Below are positions 1 through 6,392 of a stretch of 8,812 bases of DNA, piece by piece. The position numbers and the translations under genes are program-made. Under the pieces are notes generated by a model. It saw only the letters and a program-made list of their open reading frames with translations. It made no database searches and had not been told where the DNA came from. The DNA is from CF-113 sp035716135 (GTDB lineage: Bacteria; Chloroflexota; Ktedonobacteria; Ktedonobacterales; Ktedonobacteraceae). Position 1 is the stretch's first letter, and each line of letters starts with the position of its first letter. The DNA is taken from assembly GCA_035716135.1 (NCBI GenBank), contig DASTKD010000309.1, forward strand, positions 1-8,812, read 5' to 3'.

Positions 1-1
1 A

Positions 2-901
2 TCTTCGCCAGATCACTTTATTTATAGTTCGCCGGTTTTTTACAGGGGCAGCATTTTCATAGGTCTCTCTTCTTTTGGAGATTGTCCCTTAGTACAGGGC
101 CAGCTTATCAAGCTGAACGCTACGACTGGAGCCATCCAGCATACTTTTTCTGTAGTGCCTGCCGGTTGTCTGGGCGGTGGCATCTGGGGTTCGCCTACGG
201 TTGACCCCACTGATAATAGCGTCTACTTCGCCACAGGAAACGGCGGCTCGTGTTCAACCGGAGAGCCATATACACCCGCGCTTGTCAAAGTCAAAGCCTC
301 GAACCTGGCCTACATCAGTTCCTGGCAGGTTCCCCTGTCCGAGCAAATCAACGATAGCGATTTTGGATCAACACCGACACTTTTCAACGCCACCATCGGA
401 GGTGTGCAGCATCTTCTGGTGGGCGTCGCCAATAAAAACGGCATATACTATACCTTTGATCGCTCCTCCATCAATACAGGTCCGGTGTGGCAAGCAAACA
501 TCGCTACCATCGGCGGAGGGTGCGGTCCCGACTGCGGAGATGGCAGTATTTCGCCGAGTGCCTGGGATGGTTCCGTACTTTATGTGGCAGGCGGGCAAAC
601 AACCATCGCCGGCGCGAGCTGTAAAGGGAGCCTGCGCGCGCTCGCACCGGACACCGGAAAATTTCTGTGGGAGCATTGTTTGAACGATGGGCCAGTCTTG
701 GATGCCGTCTCTGGAGTACCGGGAGTAGTTGTGGTTGGAGAGGGTACCACTCTCGTCGTTATGGCGACATCCGATGGGCATACGCTCTTTACCTATGCAG
801 ATACGAACAGCAATTCTCACTTCTACGGTGCGGCGTCCATCTCAAATGGAGTATTATATACAGGCAACGGTGACGGAATTCTTTACGCCTTTGGAACTTG
901 A
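2..901 (+). CDS. PQQ-binding-like beta-propeller protein (5' partial)
   Basis: The reading frame is open from the left edge of the window to TGA at 899-901, so about 299 C-terminal codons are visible and the true start lies upstream. An internal GTG at 155 is not the start, because good family-like sequence precedes it (SSPVFYRGSIFIGLSS). Blade-type motifs recur: GSPTVDPTDNSVYFATGNGG, SDFGSTPTLF, SAWDGSVLYVAGG, the docking-like ALAPDTGKFLW (nt 638-670) and a closing blade GVLYTGNGDGILYAFGT just before the stop. This is the PQQ/quinoprotein-like eight-bladed propeller fold, usually exported. Seven or more cysteines in short clusters (such as GGGCGPDCGDG) suggest disulfides and an extracytoplasmic site. 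Whether it is a PQQ-dependent dehydrogenase or only a propeller scaffold cannot be judged without the N-terminal half. It lies 94 nt upstream of the GH26 gene on the same strand and could be co-transcribed with it. Confidence 0.82.
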   Translation, partial: SSPDHFIYSSPVFYRGSIFIGLSSFGDCPLVQGQLIKLNATTGAIQHTFSVVPAGCLGGGIWGSPTVDPTDNSVYFATGNGGSCSTGEPYTPALVKVKASNLAYISSWQVPLSEQINDSDFGSTPTLFNATIGGVQHLLVGVANKNGIYYTFDRSSINTGPVWQANIATIGGGCGPDCGDGSISPSAWDGSVLYVAGGQTTIAGASCKGSLRALAPDTGKFLWEHCLNDGPVLDAVSGVPGVVVVGEGTTLVVMATSDGHTLFTYADTNSNSHFYGAASISNGVLYTGNGDGILYAFGT

Positions 902-929
902 GCGACCGCCTGGTACTGATACAGTTACT

Positions 930-941
930 GTAAAGCTTTAC
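930..941. repeat. 12-bp perfect palindrome in the 902-995 gap
   Basis: GTAAAGCTTTAC is self-complementary with no loop and lies 28 nt after the propeller gene stop and 54 nt before the GH26 start. It could be a small operator-type site. It is not a convincing intrinsic terminator, because it is AT-rich, loopless and not followed by a T-run. It may also be chance. Confidence 0.25.
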
Positions 942-995
942 TGGCGTTCATAAGACAGGGAAGTCATGAAAATTTTCGGATGAGTAACGTATAGT

Positions 996-2240
996 ATGAA
1001 CAAACATCTGCTTTCTGGGGCCAGTAAACGCAATATCGTGGTGGCGCTTGTATGCGGCGTCATGCTTATATTTGTCGTGTTTGGTGTCGTAATTAAATCC
1101 GTCTCAGGCAAGGACATGAATCGCGTCCCGCCGGGAATACATAACGCGCCCACTACGTTGACCACCGCGAATCCGTCCGGGAGCGCGACCGCGAATCCGT
1201 CGGACCTGGTAGTGTCATCTCAATCAATCACTCCTACGGCTACCGTGAAGCCAAAGGGCAGTACACCAACCACTTCGGCGAACACGTCCACGCCCACTTC
1301 ATATCCTTCGTCTCCCTCGCAATCTACGGGTGTCTATTTTGGAGTACATGTCCCGCTAGATTCGCTCTCCGATGTTACCGCTTTTGAGGGTGACGCGCAT
1401 AAAGCTGTCTCCATCGTCATGTGGTACCAGCAATGGGGGCTAACGGATGGATGGCAGTACTTGCAGCCATCCTGGATGAACGCTGTACGCTCGCACGGCT
1501 CTATTCCCCTTATAACATGGGACCCGGAAGACCCTTCTAACGCGAGTGCAAATCAACCTGCTTACATGTTGCAGAATATCATCAATGGCAATTTTGATGC
1601 GTATATCACGCAGTGGGCGCAGGAATCGAAAGCCTGGGGGCATCCTTATTTCTTGCGCTTCGCTCATGAAATGAACGGGTACTGGAATCCCTGGTCAGAG
1701 CAGGTCAATGGCAATAAACCGGGGCAATTTGTACTCGCCTGGCGACATGTGCATGATATTTTTACCAGTCAGGGTGTTACTAATGTCACCTGGGTCTGGT
1801 CTCCCAATATCGACTATTCTACCAGCACGCCGCTGCGCGAACTCTATCCGGGCGATGCGTATGTGGACTGGGCAGGCATGTCCGGCTACAACTGGGGAAC
1901 TGTTGGCGGCCATGTCTGGCAGTCATTCAGTTCGGTCTTTTCACAAACCTATAACGACATCCTCAGCATCACATCGCGGCCTTTGATGATCACTGAAACC
2001 GCCTCGACCGAACAGGCTGGCAACAAGGCCAGTTGGATCAGCGATGCTTTCGCCACACAGATGCCACAGAATTTCCCGCGCATCCGGGCATTCGTCTGGT
2101 TCAATGAGTCGAAAGAGACAGACTGGCAAATCGAATCTTCGAGCAGCGCTCAGGCCGCTTTTGCTTCAGCCATCTCATCGGGATACTATGCCTCAAATAA
2201 TTTCGCGGGACTTAATGCGACACCAATCGCGCCAGTTTGA
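996..2240 (+). CDS. Membrane-anchored GH26-type glycoside hydrolase (probable beta-mannanase)
   Basis: This 414-residue protein probably cleaves beta-1,4-mannan or a related beta-glucan outside the membrane. Residues 13-35 form one hydrophobic segment after a basic N-terminus (KR) with no clear cleavage motif, so it is likely a type II membrane anchor. Residues 40-111 are a Ser/Thr/Pro/Ala linker. Residues 112-400 match the GH26 TIM barrel: GVYFGVHVP at the first strand, PLITWDPE, then RFAHEMNGYWNPW with the candidate acid/base E225, TWVWSPN, DWAGMSGYNWG, and PLMITETAS with candidate nucleophile E334; FVWFNESKETDW closes the barrel. Both catalytic glutamates are present and the domain length is normal. 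An in-frame TGA at 981-983 excludes upstream starts; the ATG at 996 has only a weak Shine-Dalgarno (GGATGAG, about 11 nt upstream). GH26 also contains xylanases and lichenases, so the substrate is inferred. Confidence 0.9.
   Translation: MNKHLLSGASKRNIVVALVCGVMLIFVVFGVVIKSVSGKDMNRVPPGIHNAPTTLTTANPSGSATANPSDLVVSSQSITPTATVKPKGSTPTTSANTSTPTSYPSSPSQSTGVYFGVHVPLDSLSDVTAFEGDAHKAVSIVMWYQQWGLTDGWQYLQPSWMNAVRSHGSIPLITWDPEDPSNASANQPAYMLQNIINGNFDAYITQWAQESKAWGHPYFLRFAHEMNGYWNPWSEQVNGNKPGQFVLAWRHVHDIFTSQGVTNVTWVWSPNIDYSTSTPLRELYPGDAYVDWAGMSGYNWGTVGGHVWQSFSSVFSQTYNDILSITSRPLMITETASTEQAGNKASWISDAFATQMPQNFPRIRAFVWFNESKETDWQIESSSSAQAAFASAISSGYYASNNFAGLNATPIAPV
1164..1201 (+). repeat. Short in-frame direct repeat in the GH26 linker
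   Basis: The 14-mer ACCGCGAATCCGTC occurs at 1164-1177 and again at 1188-1201, offset 24 nt. It encodes TANPSGSA followed by TANPSDLV. It looks like an eight-codon slippage duplication in a disordered linker, which would change linker length without breaking the frame. Confidence 0.7.
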
Positions 2241-2283
2241 CATTTTACCTGATGCATATTACCGGCCAGGATTGGTATTGATC

Positions 2284-2369
2284 TGTCATTCTGAGCGCAG
2301 CGAAGAATCTCTGTGTGGCGAGGGAGATTCTTCAAGACCTCCCCAGGCGGTCGCCTGCAAGGAATGACA
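2284..2369. mobile_element. MITE-like palindromic repeat element (86 bp)
   Basis: The ends are perfect 8-bp inverted repeats, TGTCATTC (2284-2291) and GAATGACA (2362-2369). Inside are a perfect 10-bp inverted repeat, GAAGAATCTC (2302-2311) and GAGATTCTTC (2324-2333), and a 6-bp one, CAGGCG (2344-2349) and CGCCTG (2352-2357). The whole can fold as a three-way junction with a closing stem and two hairpins. The left half, TCATTCTGAGCGCAGCGAAG with the following AATCTC, resembles a dispersed repeat I recall from many bacterial genomes, including Chloroflexota. No transposase lies nearby, so it would be non-autonomous. It begins 44 nt after the GH26 stop and, if transcribed, could stabilise or end that message. 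No T-run follows it. Confidence 0.75.
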
Positions 2370-2504
2370 TTCCTGGCTTTGGTTGGCAATATTCATCAAG
2401 GATGACGAGTCTTTACACGGATTCTTCAACATTTCAGTGAGCATCAATCTGTGTCATAAGCGGCATTTAGGCGCATTAGCGTTATGTCGTCTTCATCAGG
2501 ACTT

Positions 2505-2526
2505 TGGTACCGTGAACAGAGTACCA
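2505..2526. repeat. Inverted repeat TGGTAC / GTACCA
   Basis: TGGTAC (2505-2510) and GTACCA (2521-2526) pair perfectly around a 10-nt loop. Outer bases GACT (from 2500) and AGTC (to 2533) can extend the stem imperfectly. No T-run follows, so it is not a standard terminator. It may be a regulatory hairpin or operator upstream of the gene starting at 2662; support is weak. Confidence 0.3.
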
Positions 2527-2661
2527 GACAGTCTAATTGTGACTCAAGCTGCCGAATCGCGTTATAGGGTATGGGAAGTTATACAGGACTCTTGTGCAGG
2601 GGCAAGTGTTCCAAACAACCGTATAACATCTATTTCACGCCAGTAAGATAGAAAAGTTTCC

Positions 2662-3600
2662 ATGAAACAATATAAACGTTTGACGATGCCCTCACTTGTG
2701 AAGGAGACCACGCTAGCCAGAGACGGGCTTTTTTCAAAAGCTTACTCTTCTTCGCAAGAGGTTGTAGAGGATCAAATAACGCTTGATCTGCCAGCTATAC
2801 CATGTGAGAATACATGGACACATCAGAATACTTCGCGGGAGTGTATAGAGAATCAAATAACGCTTGACCCGTCGCTTATGCCGTATGAGAACCCATGGGT
2901 CTATCGGGAGCAGCAGAGTGACGATTTGAATGCATTTCTACCCGGCACTATCCCTTTTACTCCGCGCCCAACTCAGTCCAATGGACACAACGGGCATAAT
3001 GGTCACAATGGACATATCAATAGTAATCAAATAGGCGCGTTTCTCACTATCCCTTTCACTCCGCGCCCAATTCAGTCTAATGGACACAACGGGCATAATG
3101 GGCATAATGGATATGCCAGTAGCAACCAGATAGTTGCGTTTCCAACTGTTCCTTCTACGCCCCAACTAACCCGGCAAAATGGAGCCATGTACAACGGGGG
3201 CAACGTCGCCGCATTTCAACCTGTCACCACGCCTTTCGTACCGGACCCTCAAATTGATGCCATCATTAATGCAGTCATAGAAAAAGAGACGAGCCGCGCG
3301 GCCTGGGAATCAGCGGTCGTCTTAGATACACAATCGAAGAGCAACGCAACTTCAAAGTGGGCTTTTTTTCTTGAGTTACCGCACCTGCTGGTCTATATGC
3401 TCGGAGCTTTAGCGATAGCTGGCCTGTACCTGATAATTCCACTGTTAAACCTGTTAAATGCGACCATCCCTGGCAGCTTGAATACAGTGTTCATAGCGCT
3501 TGGTATTATAGCATTCGGTGAACTGCTGGTATGCTTTATCCTGGCGAGAACTATTCCCAGCAGGAAGGTGAAAAAGGGGAGGGCCATTGCACATCCTTAA
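2662..3600 (+). CDS. Unrecognised NGH-repeat protein with C-terminal two-helix membrane hairpin
   Basis: I do not recognise this 312-residue protein. Residues 1-230 look soluble and mostly disordered and are built from repeats. A 27-residue-period motif xIxNQITLD...ENxW occurs at about 35-52 and 62-79. Two longer units (91-125 and 126-158) each carry IPFTPRPxQS followed by Asn-Gly-His triplets (four at 107-118; three plus NGY at 140-151) and SNQI; a third degenerate unit (AFPTVPSTPQ) begins at 159. Residues 241-265 and 273-295 are membrane helices followed by the basic tail RKVKKGR, which suggests both ends are cytoplasmic. The ATG at 2662 has only a weak upstream GATAGAAAAG. The 3' end overlaps the synthase gene by 14 nt, so the two proteins are probably made together and may form a complex. 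A role as regulatory or assembly subunit of the synthase, or as a metal- or partner-binding tail, is inference. Confidence 0.78.
   Translation: MKQYKRLTMPSLVKETTLARDGLFSKAYSSSQEVVEDQITLDLPAIPCENTWTHQNTSRECIENQITLDPSLMPYENPWVYREQQSDDLNAFLPGTIPFTPRPTQSNGHNGHNGHNGHINSNQIGAFLTIPFTPRPIQSNGHNGHNGHNGYASSNQIVAFPTVPSTPQLTRQNGAMYNGGNVAAFQPVTTPFVPDPQIDAIINAVIEKETSRAAWESAVVLDTQSKSNATSKWAFFLELPHLLVYMLGALAIAGLYLIIPLLNLLNATIPGSLNTVFIALGIIAFGELLVCFILARTIPSRKVKKGRAIAHP
2771..2867 (+). repeat. 27-codon repeat pair with an identical 16-mer
   Basis: ATCAAATAACGCTTGA is present exactly at 2771-2786 and 2852-2867, an offset of 81 nt, inside the NGH-repeat gene. The flanking codons also encode similar residues (VEDQITLD and IENQITLD, each followed by ENxW). 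It marks an internal duplication of a short motif. Confidence 0.75.
2932..3183 (+). repeat. Tandem repeats carrying Asn-Gly-His triplets
   Basis: Copy 1 (2932-3036) and copy 2 (3037-3135) are adjacent and nearly identical at the DNA level from the IPFTPRP codons through the NGH tract. A third, diverged and shorter copy lies at 3136-3183. The NGH tracts are at 2980-3015 and 3079-3114, each of twelve codons with a 9-nt inner period (AAT-GGN-CAY). Whole-unit duplication plus a 9-nt microrepeat favours in-frame length variation by slippage or unequal recombination. Confidence 0.85.
3576..3583 (+). promoter_or_regulatory. Shine-Dalgarno deciding the TTG start of the synthase-hydrolase gene
   Basis: GGGGAGGG contains a perfect GGAGG core at 3578-3582, four nt before TTG at 3587. 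An in-frame TGA at 3569-3571 rules out a longer protein, no ATG or GTG lies between, and the next in-frame start-like codon is a GTG about 20 codons in, within the first membrane helix. The site lies inside the end of the preceding gene, as expected for translational coupling. Confidence 0.75.
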
Positions 3601-6181
3601 CATTGTCCTTCAATGGGGAAAATACATAGGATACCCGCTCGTTGTGTTAATCAGCTTGATTGGTATCCGTTTTCTTTTCTACTTCCAAAGCTTTTTCTTG
3701 CACTGGTCGCGCTATCGTCATGTAAAAATCGTGACGAATGACGATATACGGGCATTGCCATCTTTCCCTTTCATCAAGATACAAATCACGACGCGCGGGT
3801 CTCCTGGCAGCACAGAAGTTATCCGGCGCGGTGTTGAGAATGTGCTTGCGCTGGTCAGAGAAGCGCCGGATATGTACGGACAGAGGCTAATCATAGAGGT
3901 TATTACCGAATCGCACGAACAAAAACTTATCCTGGAACACGATTTCAGCCAGGCACCTATTGCGGTGCAGGTGTTTGTGCTTCCGCCACCTGAGCAATAC
4001 CAGACGCCGAACGACACAAAGCTTAAAGCCAGGGCGCTGCATTATATGGTGGAATTGCGGCGCAGAGGATTGAACCGCAGGCCGGGCAAGACCTTCATCG
4101 TGCATTATGACGAAGAAAGTGTCATGGAGCCGGGCGAATTGAGAAAGCTCATTCGCTATCTCGCCACCACTGATAAACTGCTAACCGAGGGGCCAATCTA
4201 CTATCCTCTCGAATACGGGGATGCCAGCGTTTTTTGTCGCGCGATGGAGGCCAATCGCCCCATCGGCTGTTTTGAGTGCCGCGAGGTTATGGAGAGCGGC
4301 ACACCGCTGCATCTACATGGCTCAAACCTGGTGATCGATGAAGCGTTAGAGAACGACCTCGGCTGGGATATTGGCAATCTGGACGGCCAGCCATTCATTG
4401 CTGAAGATTATGTGTTCGGTGTGCTGGCTTATTTGAAACAGGGGCCACAAATTTTCGGCTGGCATGGTTGCGTCATGCTGGAGCAACCGCCTTTTTCTTT
4501 TAAGAGCGCCTTCAAGCAGCGTTATCGCTGGATTATCGGAGTGTTGCAGGGGATGACGATGATGGGAAGGATGCCAGAATTTCGCACGCTCTCCCGCAAA
4601 ATGCGCTTTCACCTGATCTGGGGAACGCGCTATCGCGTTTTGACGTTTGCCTTTGGTTTGCCTGCCGGTGTTTTTTCTTTCCTGTACGTCCTCCTTCAGA
4701 CCTTTCTGTTAGTGAATGGCAGGCTGTTTCTCCCACTACCCTTACCGGTCATGGCATGGATGCTGATTATCGGCTTCCTCTGGCTCAATTCGATCTTCAT
4801 TGGTTCGTGGTACAACATATCGAATGCGCACCAGTTATCCAGAACGCGGCGTCTGACCGAACTGGGCAGAGTGCTAACGCTGGCCCCTATCGCGGGTATT
4901 CTGGAGAGTACAGCAGGTTCCTGGGCGGTCATACAATGGACATTGCATAACCGTAAAGTCAACTGGCAACCTACCCCTAAGACAAAACAGGCCGATAACA
5001 ATATGTATGTCAAGCGCCGCGTCGTAAACCATAAAATCGCCTGGCGGCTGGGTGTTGCTTGCTTTGTCTTGCTCCTGACTTGCAGCGCCAGTTTTCAGTG
5101 GTTATCAATCGGACGATCAGAGTCTTTTCTCTCATCGCGCGGCCCTGGGTCTTCGCCTGCCACCAATGGCAATCATACTGCCATACATAATGCGGACGGC
5201 ATCCCGGATGTTCGTATGCGCAGGCCCGATTTCCAGACCGGTATGATCTTTCCACAGTGGGGAGGGACAGCCTATAGCTCCAGCGATGCGAACTGGCATA
5301 CCGGCCTCAAAGAGATACAGGATCAAACGGCAGCGCAGTGGATAGAGCTACCAGTGAACTTCTACCAGGCATCGATGGCTACCACTCAAGTTATGACATC
5401 GGCGATGACGCCAACGCCAGACGCGGTAGCAGCCGGCATCCGCGCCGCGCACGCCATGGGCTATCATGTATTTGTCGTTCCCCTGTTGACGGTTGAGGGA
5501 CCGCTAACCTGGTCGGGTTCGATCAAATATAATACCGTTGCACAGACCCAGGCATGGTTCACCAGTTACTTTCAAGCCTACGAACCCTATATTGTGGCGG
5601 CAAATCAGGCTCAGGCGGACCAACTGGCGATTGGCACCGAAGACGAGTTACTACAGGAAGCGCCGCCCTCCCTCTGGGATACGCTGATCGGACAAATACA
5701 CGCCATCTTCGCCGGAAAACTGACCTACGATATTAACTGGTCATCACTCTATTATCCGCTGCCTCCCTGGTTGCGCAATCCAGATTTAAGCGCCATTGGC
5801 GTCTCGGTCTATAACCCGCTGACCGATACCCCGCAAAGGCTTGATCCTGCACAAATTCCAGCGCTCTGGCAACAAACTATTCGCAAACAGTTAGACGATA
5901 TTGCGACGCAACTTGCCAAACCTCTGATTATATCGGAGATCGGCTACCGTAATAGCGCCTACGCGCTCTATCGCCCGTGGGAGCGAGACGCGCGCGCGAT
6001 GGCGGAACCGCCCGATCCAGTGGAGCAGGCAGCCGCCTATAACGCCGCGCTCTCCAGTGTGCTGGTCGATCCTCATATTTCCGGCATCTTCTTCTGGGGC
6101 TGGTCGCTGCCCCCTTTTGACCCAAACTTCAAACCCGCCGCAGCAGTGATGTTCAAGTGGTTTACCTCTTCATATGCATAA
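3587..6181 (+). CDS. Fusion: Egghead-like GT2 membrane glycosyltransferase + GH113-type glycoside hydrolase
   Basis: This 864-residue protein has two enzyme halves. Residues 1-455 match the Egghead/BRE-3 type of GT2 glycosyltransferase: membrane helix 14-37, IKIQITTRG at 63-71, VITE at 105-108, KARALHY at 147-153, VHYDEE at 172-177 (DxD-like), HGSNLV at 244-249, AEDYVFG at 272-278 (catalytic-base Asp candidate D274), QRYRW at 311-315 (QxxRW), and membrane helices about 350-376 and 386-409. Residues 430-452 are hydrophobic, but the next 35 residues are strongly basic, so this stretch is probably interfacial or re-entrant. A last helix at 484-506 would carry the chain outwards. Residues 543-860 match a GH113-type TIM barrel with LAIGTE (acid/base candidate E685) and PLIISEIGYR (nucleophile candidate E784), ending in GIFFWGWSLPPFDP. 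Known Egghead enzymes use GDP-mannose and known GH113 enzymes are beta-mannanases, so synthesis with built-in trimming of a beta-mannan-like polymer is inferred. The TTG start is set by GGAGG. No PilZ domain is seen. Confidence 0.88.
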   Translation: MHILNIVLQWGKYIGYPLVVLISLIGIRFLFYFQSFFLHWSRYRHVKIVTNDDIRALPSFPFIKIQITTRGSPGSTEVIRRGVENVLALVREAPDMYGQRLIIEVITESHEQKLILEHDFSQAPIAVQVFVLPPPEQYQTPNDTKLKARALHYMVELRRRGLNRRPGKTFIVHYDEESVMEPGELRKLIRYLATTDKLLTEGPIYYPLEYGDASVFCRAMEANRPIGCFECREVMESGTPLHLHGSNLVIDEALENDLGWDIGNLDGQPFIAEDYVFGVLAYLKQGPQIFGWHGCVMLEQPPFSFKSAFKQRYRWIIGVLQGMTMMGRMPEFRTLSRKMRFHLIWGTRYRVLTFAFGLPAGVFSFLYVLLQTFLLVNGRLFLPLPLPVMAWMLIIGFLWLNSIFIGSWYNISNAHQLSRTRRLTELGRVLTLAPIAGILESTAGSWAVIQWTLHNRKVNWQPTPKTKQADNNMYVKRRVVNHKIAWRLGVACFVLLLTCSASFQWLSIGRSESFLSSRGPGSSPATNGNHTAIHNADGIPDVRMRRPDFQTGMIFPQWGGTAYSSSDANWHTGLKEIQDQTAAQWIELPVNFYQASMATTQVMTSAMTPTPDAVAAGIRAAHAMGYHVFVVPLLTVEGPLTWSGSIKYNTVAQTQAWFTSYFQAYEPYIVAANQAQADQLAIGTEDELLQEAPPSLWDTLIGQIHAIFAGKLTYDINWSSLYYPLPPWLRNPDLSAIGVSVYNPLTDTPQRLDPAQIPALWQQTIRKQLDDIATQLAKPLIISEIGYRNSAYALYRPWERDARAMAEPPDPVEQAAAYNAALSSVLVDPHISGIFFWGWSLPPFDPNFKPAAAVMFKWFTSSYA

Positions 6182-6294
6182 GGAACCATACGCGCACAAG
6201 ATTAAAATAGCATAAAAGTACCCGATGCTTACTAGCCATCAGGCAGTCAGTTATATATATAGATGCTGCAAAATTTGCCGATGGAATAATTTGA

Positions 6295-6320
6295 CACATT
6301 CTGAAATATTGACGAATGTG
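6295..6320. promoter_or_regulatory. 7-bp dyad enclosing the -35 of the GH5 promoter (candidate operator)
   Basis: CACATTC (6295-6301) and GAATGTG (6314-6320) are perfect inverted repeats separated by 12 nt, with half-site centres about 19 bp apart, close to two helical turns. The right arm starts at the last base of the -35 hexamer TTGACG. This geometry fits a dimeric regulator that would block polymerase. The factor is unknown. Confidence 0.45.
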
Positions 6321-6336
6321 CGCACACTGCTACAAT
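6309..6336 (+). promoter_or_regulatory. Sigma-70-type promoter for the GH5 gene
   Basis: TTGACG (6309-6314) and TACAAT (6331-6336) are separated by 16 nt, and each differs by one base from consensus. Initiation would fall near 6343, giving a leader of about 50 nt before the ATG at 6393. The rest of the 6182-6392 gap is AT-rich (including a TATATATATA run near 6252) and shows no terminator for the preceding gene. The GH5 gene can therefore be expressed apart from the synthase unit. Confidence 0.6.
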
Positions 6337-6379
6337 ACATGCAAGTTTTGTCAAGCAGGCTATGATTGTCTTTTGTTGT

Positions 6380-6387
6380 AAAGGAAA
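6380..6387 (+). promoter_or_regulatory. Shine-Dalgarno of the GH5 gene
   Basis: AAAGGAAA with core AGGA (6382-6385) sits 7 nt before ATG 6393. The start is also supported by the signal peptide that follows directly. The upstream ATG at 6362 is out of frame. Confidence 0.75.
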
Positions 6388-6392
6388 TTGCT

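Larger units (their letters stand above)
2241..2661. other. 421-nt intergenic region
   Basis: No convincing gene lies between the GH26 stop and the next start. The stretch holds the MITE-like element at 2284-2369 and a hairpin at 2505-2526. A frame at 2383-2646 opens with TTG, lacks a ribosome binding site and resembles nothing known to me, so I treat it as non-coding. A promoter for the NGH-repeat gene is expected here. TATAAC (2622-2627) and TATAGG (2563-2568) are -10-like, but neither has a well-spaced -35, so no promoter is called. Confidence 0.6.

Noticed and set aside
155..901. GTG at 155 as the start of the propeller gene
   Set aside because: The frame is open to the left edge and the preceding codons encode propeller-like sequence, so the gene is truncated by the window.
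930..941. Intrinsic terminator after the propeller gene
   Set aside because: The palindrome has no loop, is AT-rich and lacks a following T-run.
2563..2627. Promoter for the NGH-repeat gene using TATAGG or TATAAC
   Set aside because: Nearby -35-like TTGTGA and TTGTGC sites are 20 and 24 nt away, outside the normal spacing.
2383..2646. 87-codon frame between GH26 and the NGH-repeat gene
   Set aside because: It begins with TTG, has no Shine-Dalgarno, overlaps repeat-rich intergenic DNA and shows no recognisable domain.
2932..3135. CRISPR-like or satellite array
   Set aside because: The repeats are adjacent without unique spacers, stay in frame and encode a coherent protein; they belong to the coding sequence.
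6291..6319. Promoter using TTGACA at 6291
   Set aside because: The -35 is perfect, but a 17-nt spacer leads to GAATGT, which is not a usable -10; the TTGACG/TACAAT pair 18 bp downstream is far better.
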